Below, one piece after another: positions 13,738 through 19,382 of a DNA stretch of 24,312 nt. The position numbers and the translations under genes were made by a program. Below the pieces are notes generated by a model, which saw nothing but the letters and a program-made list of their open reading frames with translations, was not told where the DNA came from and did no database searches. The stretch spans positions 1-24,312 of the forward strand of contig DASWMO010000117.1 in assembly GCA_036399715.1 (NCBI GenBank), read 5' to 3'. Source of the stretch: DASVSE01 sp036399715 (GTDB lineage: Bacteria; Bacteroidota; Rhodothermia; Rhodothermales; Rubricoccaceae). Position 1 is the first letter of the stretch. Every line of letters starts with the position of its first letter.

Positions 13738-14121
13738 ATGCTTCGCTCGCTCGACAACCCCGACGACCTCGCCCGCTACCTCCGGCTCAAGGCCGACCGC
13801 CGCGCCCTCGACGCCGAAATCGCCGCGCTGGAACCGACGATCTACGCCGCCCTGCTCGACGAGGACGGCGCGACCGCCGACGTGCCCGCCCCGGACGGGC
13901 GGGCCGGGTTCACGCTCGCCCTCCGCACCCGCCGGACGTGGGAATACTCCGACGCCGTGACCGCGCTCGACGGCGAGTTGAAGGCGCTCCGCCGGTACGA
14001 GGAAAAGGCCCGCCTCGCCCGGTGCGTGAAGGCCGCCGGCTACGTGGTCGTGACGCGCGCCCGGCCGCCGGCCGACAGTGCGCCCCGCCCCGCCCTCCGC
14101 GCCCGCAGCGCCGTCGCGTAG
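13738..14121 (+). CDS. Unknown helical early-region protein
   Basis: A 127-residue protein. Residues 5-45 are strongly helical and possibly coiled (LDNPDDLARYLRLKADRRAL, then DAEIAALEPTIYAALLDEDG). A short beta segment (GFTLALRTRRTWEYS) follows, then a second basic helix (LKALRRYEEKARLARCVKAAGY). The layout loosely resembles small phage recombination-accessory proteins, but I cannot assign a family. ATG 13738 follows the leader CTCCCGACC, near-identical to that of the zinc-ribbon gene. Confidence 0.6.
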   Translation: MLRSLDNPDDLARYLRLKADRRALDAEIAALEPTIYAALLDEDGATADVPAPDGRAGFTLALRTRRTWEYSDAVTALDGELKALRRYEEKARLARCVKAAGYVVVTRARPPADSAPRPALRARSAVA

Positions 14122-14131
14122 CGCCCTCGCT

Positions 14132-14170
14132 GGCCCGTCCGCTCCCGGTCCTCGGGAAAGCGAACGGGCC
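14132..14170 (+). other. Interrupted GC hairpin in an early-operon gap
   Basis: GGCCCGT (14132-14138) pairs with ACGGGCC (14164-14170), with inner pairs CGCT/AGCG and CCCG/CGGG around a 5-nt loop. The hairpin is followed by a long CT-rich tract and then ATG at 14201. It is the third GC hairpin plus pyrimidine leader placed between consecutive early genes, so an attenuation or RNA-processing role is plausible. Confidence 0.45.
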
Positions 14171-14200
14171 GCCTCTCTCGCTCTCTCTCCCTCGACCGTC

Positions 14201-14665
14201 ATGCCCCACACCTCGACGCCCCGCCGCCTGCGCCGGCTCCGCTCCGGTTCCGATGCCCTGGCCTGCGCCCTCGACTCGCTCGCGAGCTACATCGTCCCGC
14301 CGTCCGTCGCACGCTGGGCCCGCCTCGGGACGGACGCGCTCGCCCTCGACGCGCCCCGCCTCGTCTTCCACGCCCCGGGCACCGCGCCCGACACGGGCGG
14401 GCTCGACCCCATCGGCGACCCCGACACGCGCCCGGTGCCGGCCGGCGGGCTCACGGCGACGCTGGCCTTTGACTCCCCAGACGGGCCGGTTCACTTTCCC
14501 ATCGCGCTCGCCGTCGCGCTGGAAGGGGAAGAGGCGGTCCGCGCCGCGCTCGCGTGGTACGTCATCGAGTACCTCGACGAGGCGTCCGACCGGATCGCGA
14601 CCGCCGAGGCGCTGACCCGCTTCCTCACGGACCCCATCCCGGCCCACGCGCCGGCTGGCTACTGA
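14201..14665 (+). CDS. Unknown protein coupled to integrase 2
   Basis: A 154-residue protein with a basic start (TPRRLRRLRSGSDAL), a helical segment, and a beta-rich centre (GLTATLAFDSPDGPVHFPIA, then LAVALE). An acidic helical C-terminus follows (EEAVRAALAWYVIEYLDEAS, then DRIATAEALTRFL). No family is recognised. The stop and the start of integrase 2 overlap by one base (TGATG at 14663-14667), so the two are co-translated; regulation of recombination direction is conceivable but unsupported. Confidence 0.6.
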   Translation: MPHTSTPRRLRRLRSGSDALACALDSLASYIVPPSVARWARLGTDALALDAPRLVFHAPGTAPDTGGLDPIGDPDTRPVPAGGLTATLAFDSPDGPVHFPIALAVALEGEEAVRAALAWYVIEYLDEASDRIATAEALTRFLTDPIPAHAPAGY

Positions 14666-15876
14666 TGCCCACCTTCCCGCCCCTCCAACTCCGCCGCCCG
14701 CCGACGCTCATTGAGAAGCGTCCGGGGGGCTGGACCCTACGGTTCCGACACGCGGGCAAGACTCGCGACCTGCTCGTGATGGGCCGGACCGACCCGAACC
14801 ACACGACCGCGACCGGCCGGCCGGTGAAGGCGGTCACAGACCGGGCCGCGACCGTGTTCACGGGCCCGTACCTCCGGGGCGAGTGGTCCCCGTGGGAGGA
14901 CGTGCCCAACGCGCCCCAGACGCGGAGCGCGCGCGCGACCGTCGCAGCAGCCGTCGAGGCGTTCCTCGCGCGCCACGACAGCAGCCCGGAGACGGCCCGG
15001 AACTACCGCTCGGTGCTCACCCGGTTCGAGGCGACGCTCCCGCCACACACGTTCACGTCCGAGGTTCTGCCCCGCGACGTGTCGGCGTTCGTCTCGACCG
15101 TCGGCAATACGGCGTCGAGCCGGCTGCACGCCTGGGTGCACCTCCGGGCGTTCTTCAACGCCGAGGTCGGCCGGGGCGCGCTGGGGTCGAACCCCGTCGA
15201 CGACGTGCCGCGGCCGAGGCCCGACGGCCGGACGCTCCCGTTCGTGATGCCCGACGCGCTCGGCGTCGTGCTCGCCGCGGTGCGGGATGCCGAGCCGGTC
15301 CACCTCGCCGGCGCCGTGACGTTTGCGCTCGCGACGGGCCTCCGCCGCGGCGAGCTCGTCGCCGTGCAGGCGGCCGACGTGGACCTCGACGCCGGCACCG
15401 TGACGATCCGCGCGAAGACCGAGGCGCGCGACGGCCTCGACTTCCGGCCGAAGGGTCGCCGCGACCGTGCCGTGCAGCTCAGTCCTCTCGCCCTGAAAAC
15501 AGCCGAGGCCGCCCTCGCGCGAGCTGTTGACGGCCGGGCACCCCTCTTCGGGCCGGGCGGAACGATGCTGGGCCGTCCTCGCCGCGTCTCGTCGTCGAAC
15601 CTCACACGGGCCGTCAGGCGCGCGCGCGTCGCCGCCGCTGCCCAGACGCCGGGCGTGCCGTCCGCGCTCAACCTGCACGCGCTCAGGGGGCACTACATCA
15701 CCTACCTGCTGCTGCTCGGCTGGCCCGTGCCCGTCGTCCAGGTGCTCGCCGGGCACGCCGACGCCGCGACGACGCTCGGATACTGGCGAGACGCCGCGGC
15801 CCTCGCCGCCGGCCCGGCGCGATCGCGCTTCCGAGAGGGCGCGATCGCGCTCGGGTTCGAGCCTTGGATCGGGTAG
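14665..15876 (+). CDS. Tyrosine recombinase / integrase 2
   Basis: A 403-residue recombinase starting at ATG 14665 and coupled to the preceding gene. Residues 10-70 look like an N-terminal arm-binding beta domain (GGWTLRFRHAGKTRDLLVMG) and residues 90-180 like a SAM-like core-binding domain. The catalytic domain carries the full canonical set: Arg227 in ATGLRRGE, Lys263, His338 and Arg341 in LHALRGH, His364 in LAGHADAATT, and nucleophile Tyr373 in LGYW. It is clearly different from integrase 1, which has substitutions in the His boxes. The last 50 bp and the following 20 bp contain two 12-bp palindromes and a 15-bp inverted repeat that straddles the stop codon, an obvious place for an attachment site. 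Confidence 0.9.
   Translation: MPTFPPLQLRRPPTLIEKRPGGWTLRFRHAGKTRDLLVMGRTDPNHTTATGRPVKAVTDRAATVFTGPYLRGEWSPWEDVPNAPQTRSARATVAAAVEAFLARHDSSPETARNYRSVLTRFEATLPPHTFTSEVLPRDVSAFVSTVGNTASSRLHAWVHLRAFFNAEVGRGALGSNPVDDVPRPRPDGRTLPFVMPDALGVVLAAVRDAEPVHLAGAVTFALATGLRRGELVAVQAADVDLDAGTVTIRAKTEARDGLDFRPKGRRDRAVQLSPLALKTAEAALARAVDGRAPLFGPGGTMLGRPRRVSSSNLTRAVRRARVAAAAQTPGVPSALNLHALRGHYITYLLLLGWPVPVVQVLAGHADAATTLGYWRDAAALAAGPARSRFREGAIALGFEPWIG
15817..15850. repeat. Two 12-bp palindromes at the end of integrase 2
   Basis: GCGCGATCGCGC is a perfect self-complementary palindrome and occurs at 15817-15828 and 15839-15850, with centres 22 bp apart (about two helical turns). A protein dimer pair could bind both on one DNA face. 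They lie within the coding sequence of the integrase C-terminus, where they encode Ala/Arg-rich residues. Confidence 0.6.
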
Positions 15877-15898
15877 TATTGCCGCTCGAACCCGAGCG
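15848..15898. repeat. 15-bp perfect inverted repeat spanning the integrase 2 stop
   Basis: CGCTCGGGTTCGAGC at 15848-15862 is the exact reverse complement of GCTCGAACCCGAGCG at 15884-15898. The 21-bp spacer contains the TAG stop of integrase 2. There is no T-tract on either side, so a simple intrinsic terminator is doubtful. Recombinase-binding arms or a bidirectional hairpin between integrase 2 and the OLD nuclease gene are the alternatives. Confidence 0.65.
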
Positions 15899-15930
15899 TC
15901 ATTGATGCTAGGAGCCTTGAGCGATAGGAA

Positions 15931-15946
15931 GAGGGTACCTACCCTC
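15931..15946. promoter_or_regulatory. 16-bp palindrome upstream of the OLD nuclease gene
   Basis: GAGGGTA, CC, TACCCTC forms a 7-bp inverted repeat with a 2-bp spacer, 52 bp before the ATG of the OLD-family gene. The size and symmetry fit a dimeric repressor operator. No confident -35/-10 pair is seen in the 122-bp gap. Confidence 0.35.
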
Positions 15947-15998
15947 GCCAGCGCGTGCCTCGCTCATATCTTCCTTGGATCGGCCTCCCAACGACCTT

Positions 15999-17936
15999 AT
16001 GATTCTCAAAACGGTAAGGATCGAGAACTTCAAAAGCATCCATGACACCGAAGAGTTCTCGGTTGGCGACGTGACCTGCCTCGTGGGCAAAAACGAGTCA
16101 GGGAAGACGGCTGTCCTGACTGCTCTTGCGAAGTTGAAGCCCGTTGTCGCTGCCGAGGGGCAATTCGGGGAGCTGGAATTCCCCCGGATGACCTACTTCG
16201 AATACACGGAAGAGGACCGGCCGAACGACGTCCTGACGACGAGCTGGGAGCTAGACGAGGCGGACATCGCAGCTGTAACTGAGATCACAGGCGAGGGCGG
16301 CCTATCCTCAAATAGTATTACCGTCAAGAAAGGGCACGACAACAAAGTTCAATGGAATGTCAATCTTAACTATGATAAGATTGTTCAGAATTATATAGAA
16401 CCGGCCGGATTATGGACCGAGGAATCCGAACAGCTGAAGGACGTGAGCAACGTCCATGAACTCATTCAGAGAGTCTCTGCGACCGAGCCCCGTTCGGAGC
16501 GTCAGGAGGCCCTCCACCAGCGGCTCCAGCAGGCGTTCCCCTCCGGTTCTTCCATCGCTGCCGTTCAACAACTGCTGTCCGATCGGCTCCCGACGTTCCT
16601 CTATTTCGGGAGCTACGCGGCTATGGACGGGTCTGTCTCGCTCAACGACATCGCAGCCCGGAAGGCGTCAGGTCAGTTGAAGATGTCCGACTGGATATTC
16701 GAAGCGCTCTTGGAGATGGCCGGGACGAGCGTCGAGGACATTCAGTCGATCACTCAGTTCGAGCCACTCGTGGCCAAGCTGGAGGCGGTCTCAAACCGGC
16801 TCACCCGGCAGATTTTCAAGTACTGGAGTCAGAACAAGCACCTCAGCATCGACTTCCGGTTCGACGCCGCGAAGCCGGATGACCCGTTCCCGTTCAACTC
16901 CGGGTTCATTTTCAGGACGCGAATCAAGAATGAGCGACACGGGGCGACCGTCCCGTTCGACGACAGGAGCACCGGGTTCGTCTGGTTCTTCTCGTTCCTC
17001 GTGTGGTTCTCGCAGGTCAAGGAGCGGTACCCCGGCGCCATCGTCCTGCTCCTCGACGAGCCAGGCTTGAACCTCCATGCGAAGGCCCAGGCGGACCTGC
17101 TCCGGTATATGAACGAGCAGCTCGCCCCACACCACCAGGTGCTCTACACGACTCACTCGCCGTTCATGATCGATCCCGGACGCCTGCTGTCAGTCCGGAC
17201 CGTCGAGGACGTGGTCCGGAACGACGAGGTGCTCGGGACGAAGGTGAGCGAGGATGTCCTTGCTACAGACAGAGACACCCTTTTCCCTCTCCAAGCCGCG
17301 CTCGGGTACGAGATCGCCCAGACCCTCTTCGTCGGGGAGCACGTGGTCCTCGTGGAGGGGCCATCGGACGTCCTCTACCTCCAGTGGGCCTCGGACCTGC
17401 TCCGCCAACGGAAGCGGACGCCCCTCGACAGGCGGTGGGTGTTGACCCCGGCAGGGAGCATCGACAAGATCAGCGGGTTCGTCTCGCTCTTCGTCGGAAA
17501 GGGTGTCCATGTCGCCGCTCTTACCGACTACGGGCAGGGCGACAAAGGGAAGGTTCACCGGCTCCGTGAGAGCGATCTGCTCCGTGCTGGACATGTGTTG
17601 ACGGTCGATGCCTTCGCCGGGCAGCCAGAGGCAGACATTGAGGACGTGCTCGGGCGCCCGCTCTACGTCGAACTCCTGCGCCACTGTTACGGGCTGAGTA
17701 AGGGACAGGAACTACCGGCCGCCCGCCCCGCCGATGCCACCATCCGCGTAGTGAAGGAGGCTGAGCGGCATTTTGCTTCGCTCCCTGATACCGTGCCCGA
17801 GTTCGACCACTACAGCCCGGCTCGCTACTTGGTCGAGCACTCAGCCGAACTCGTACAAGAGCTCCCCGGGCTTGATGACGCCCTCAACCGGTTTGAGGCT
17901 GTCTTCGTCGCGCTGAACAAGCTCCTCAACGAGTGA
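15999..17936 (+). CDS. OLD-family ATPase/TOPRIM nuclease
   Basis: A 645-residue protein from ATG 15999. An N-terminal ABC/SMC-type ATPase begins ILKTVRIENFKSIHDTEEF with Walker A GKNESGKT (30-37). A helical insertion with lower GC content follows, then Walker B IVLLLDEPGLNLH (about 347-359) and the switch motif TTHSPFMI (about 384). The C-terminal TOPRIM domain shows the conserved Glu in VVLVEGPSD (about 449), the Asp-containing ALTDYGQGDKG (about 508) and EADIEDVLG (about 545). OLD enzymes are ATP-regulated DNA nucleases used in phage exclusion. No UvrD-like partner follows, so this is not a recognisable Gabija pair and fits a stand-alone OLD. A TTG start at 15975 is possible but less likely. 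Confidence 0.85.
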   Translation: MILKTVRIENFKSIHDTEEFSVGDVTCLVGKNESGKTAVLTALAKLKPVVAAEGQFGELEFPRMTYFEYTEEDRPNDVLTTSWELDEADIAAVTEITGEGGLSSNSITVKKGHDNKVQWNVNLNYDKIVQNYIEPAGLWTEESEQLKDVSNVHELIQRVSATEPRSERQEALHQRLQQAFPSGSSIAAVQQLLSDRLPTFLYFGSYAAMDGSVSLNDIAARKASGQLKMSDWIFEALLEMAGTSVEDIQSITQFEPLVAKLEAVSNRLTRQIFKYWSQNKHLSIDFRFDAAKPDDPFPFNSGFIFRTRIKNERHGATVPFDDRSTGFVWFFSFLVWFSQVKERYPGAIVLLLDEPGLNLHAKAQADLLRYMNEQLAPHHQVLYTTHSPFMIDPGRLLSVRTVEDVVRNDEVLGTKVSEDVLATDRDTLFPLQAALGYEIAQTLFVGEHVVLVEGPSDVLYLQWASDLLRQRKRTPLDRRWVLTPAGSIDKISGFVSLFVGKGVHVAALTDYGQGDKGKVHRLRESDLLRAGHVLTVDAFAGQPEADIEDVLGRPLYVELLRHCYGLSKGQELPAARPADATIRVVKEAERHFASLPDTVPEFDHYSPARYLVEHSAELVQELPGLDDALNRFEAVFVALNKLLNE

Positions 17937-18024
17937 CCGCCGACTGCATGGCTCGTCCGTTGCGGCCGTCCCGGGTTTGCGCTCTTCCCCTTCGTCCCCT
18001 CCCGCCTGCCCGCTTGGAGTCCGC

Positions 18025-18462
18025 TTAGTTCGCGTAAGTACCACGCGCCAGAGGCGGGGCGGGCTCGAATCGGTAGATCCCGAGCGTCACGATCGGCGGC
18101 AGGACTTTGGTCTCGTCGGAGTCCCACCGTTCTCTCATTTTCCGGTCAATCTCGCTGTAGACACGGGAGAAGAGCAACACGACTTCCGTCTTCGGGTCGT
18201 ACTCCGCCACCATGCGCGAGATGTCAAACCCGATGGATCGCAGGAACGACTCCCCAGGCTTCGGGATCACGTACCTGAACCGTGGGAAGGTCAACCCGCT
18301 TTCACTCGGCTTCTGCTGGTCGCTGTTGTACGCGACGAGGCCACGGCCTTCGGCTTGGTAGCGTTCCCATGCGAACCCCGCGAGCGAGGGCCACGCCTCT
18401 TGGACGAGCGTCTCGGCTAGATTGAGGTCAGCCCGTGTGGGCCAAGTGAAGTACGGGGGCAT
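18025..18462 (-). CDS. Unknown protein convergent with the OLD nuclease gene
   Basis: A 145-residue protein that I do not recognise. It is rich in aromatic residues and mixed alpha/beta: MPPYFTWPTRADLNLAETLV, then GFAWERYQAEGRGLVAYNSD, then FPRFRYVIPKPGESFLRSIG, then MVAEYDPKTEVVLLFSRVYS. No signal peptide or membrane segment is seen. It ends 88 bp from the convergent end of the OLD gene and its start faces the tRNA-Ala remnant. It may be chromosomal or cargo. Confidence 0.65.
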   Translation of the reverse strand: MPPYFTWPTRADLNLAETLVQEAWPSLAGFAWERYQAEGRGLVAYNSDQQKPSESGLTFPRFRYVIPKPGESFLRSIGFDISRMVAEYDPKTEVVLLFSRVYSEIDRKMRERWDSDETKVLPPIVTLGIYRFEPAPPLARGTYAN

Positions 18463-18615
18463 CGGGCTGTCGTCTGGAGGCGGAAGCGGAGAGCGGCACC
18501 GTGCCCTACGTCAGAGGGCCACAACGCATTGGAGAGCACGTTAACGCACTGTCTTGCCGTGAATGTGCCGTGACCGCCAATGCGCGACCCGGGCGAGCAG
18601 GATCTGATAGATCGC
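18463..18615. other. Gene-free spacer left of the tRNA remnant
   Basis: No convincing ORF lies here. An 8-bp inverted pair CGCATTGG/CCAATGCG flanks about 40 bp near 18527-18584. It probably contains the promoter of the leftward gene at 18025-18462, but no clear -35/-10 pair is seen. Together with 18616-18896 it forms a 434-bp stretch without a protein gene, occupied by the terminator, tRNA fragment and repeats listed separately. Confidence 0.35.
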
Positions 18616-18650
18616 AAAAACGCCGCTCTCATGTAGAGAGCGGCGTTTTT
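18616..18650 (-). terminator. Strong intrinsic terminator after the tRNA-Ala remnant
   Basis: AAAAA, CGCCGCTCTC, loop ATGTA, GAGAGCGGCG, TTTTT: a perfect 10-bp stem with A and T tracts on both sides, so it can work in both directions. It lies 6 bp beyond the 3' end of the tRNA-Ala fragment in the tRNA's direction of transcription, exactly where the original tRNA gene's terminator would be. Confidence 0.9.
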
Positions 18651-18656
18651 AGCGTG

Positions 18657-18697
18657 TGGAGCCAAGGAGATTCGAACTCCTGACCTCTGCAGTGCGA
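18657..18697 (-). other. att site: 3' half of tRNA-Ala, 5' half absent
   Basis: Read on the minus strand, the sequence fits the last 39-41 nt of a tRNA: anticodon-loop remnant (T)CGCAC, stem TGCAG, variable loop AGGTC, T-arm AGGAG-TTCGAAT-CTCCT, acceptor TGGCTCC and discriminator A. T70 in the acceptor 3' strand (the G3-U70 position) and the GC of the anticodon identify alanine, most likely anticodon CGC. No D-arm or 5' acceptor strand lies upstream up to 18900. A 3' tRNA half without its 5' half is the hallmark of a distal attachment site left by tyrosine-recombinase integration into the anticodon region. CCA is not encoded. Confidence 0.8.
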
Positions 18698-18717
18698 TTG
18701 TACAGCAGAAATCGATA

Positions 18718-18740
18718 AAATCGTTGCGCCCCAACGATTT
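18718..18740. repeat. 9-bp inverted repeat next to the tRNA att site
   Basis: AAATCGTTG (18718-18726), CGCCC, CAACGATTT (18732-18740). It is preceded at 18710-18716 by a related AAATCGA motif. It lies 21 bp inside the presumed island end in an AT-rich stretch, which suits a recombinase- or host-factor-binding site of the attachment region. Confidence 0.55.
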
Positions 18741-18831
18741 GTAAGAAAAAGGTCGGATGAGAAATCCCAAATGGTGCCTACAGCACGGCGTCACCTCGTT
18801 TGCTAGCCGCTCATTGAGACCCGGCCCCAAG

Positions 18832-18885
18832 CCCCGCTTGACGGGGTTAATTGCAGGCAGCTGAGAGCTTCCTCCTTCGGGAGGA
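18832..18885 (-). terminator. Two hairpins downstream of the Dnd-like operon
   Basis: CCCCG-CTTGA-CGGGG lies at 18832-18846 (extended by A-T and G-T pairs) and TCCTCC-TTCG-GGAGGA, with a stable TTCG tetraloop on the plus strand, at 18870-18885. The second starts 12 bp after the stop of the last minus-strand gene, so together they may end the operon transcript. Neither has a long T-tract on the minus strand, hence moderate confidence. Confidence 0.45.
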
Positions 18886-18896
18886 CAGGGTCAAGG

Positions 18897-19382
18897 TCAC
18901 GCATCGTCTTGGGCGGTGCGGATAATCTCGGCGTACATCGGCAAGAAAGTCTCTATGTGACGGGGCTTGTCGTCGAAACGGGCTACAAGCACGTCGAATC
19001 CGCCGTGTGCGTACTGGTTCATTCGCCTCATCCCTTCGTCGCTGAGCCAAGACGAGCTGTTGGGGTCGACGAGCCTAGAGATCGTAGAGTGAAGCGCGTC
19101 GCGTTCAGTGAGCTTCACGCCGAGTTGCCGGAGCTCGCGGCTGAGAAAGAATGCGATGATGAGCCGTCCTCTCTCACGGTACTCCCCAGGGAAATTGTCG
19201 ACGAGCTCTGAGGTATCCGCGACAGTGAGGTCAGAGAGTGGTTCCCCTGCCGCGAGACCGGCCATGAGGCAGAGGTAGTACATGTCGAAAAGGGGCGCGG
19301 CAGGGCCTGTGTCTCCTTTTCCAAACCCCCTCTCAAGGTGCGAGAACCAGGACCGGGCGTCTCTACGGAGCCTGAACGGCAT
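18897..19382 (-). CDS. Last gene of the Dnd-like operon, unknown partner
   Basis: A 161-residue protein from ATG 19382, overlapping the end of the ATPase gene by 20 bp. It starts MPFRLRRDARSWFSHLERGF, then FDMYYLCLMAGLAAG, followed by acidic helices (LVDNFPGEYRERGRLIIAFF, then LSRELRQLGVKLTERDALHS). The C-terminal part contains SWLSDEGMRRMNQYAHGGFDV. Position directly after a DndD-like ATPase is where dndE sits in classical dnd operons, but the protein is longer than DndE (about 110 residues) and I cannot confirm homology. It is wholly helical with no membrane segment. A structural or adaptor subunit for the ATPase is inference. A longer frame to 19463 exists but overlaps the ATPase gene more deeply. 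Confidence 0.7.
   Translation of the reverse strand: MPFRLRRDARSWFSHLERGFGKGDTGPAAPLFDMYYLCLMAGLAAGEPLSDLTVADTSELVDNFPGEYRERGRLIIAFFLSRELRQLGVKLTERDALHSTISRLVDPNSSSWLSDEGMRRMNQYAHGGFDVLVARFDDKPRHIETFLPMYAEIIRTAQDDA

Noticed and set aside
14737..15756. 339-codon minus-strand open frame over integrase 2
   Set aside because: Antisense to a recombinase with complete catalytic residues; translation is Arg/Glu/Gly-rich without motifs.
15999..17936. GajA of a Gabija pair
   Set aside because: No UvrD/PcrA-like helicase gene is adjacent; the next gene is convergent and unrelated.
18657..18740. A complete functional tRNA
   Set aside because: Only the 3' half is present; no D-arm, 5' acceptor strand or proper anticodon stem lies upstream.
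18417..18830. 137-codon minus-strand ORF reading through the tRNA remnant
   Set aside because: Its segment LQRSGVRISLAP is the well-known false translation of a tRNA 3' end; the ORF crosses the terminator and att site.
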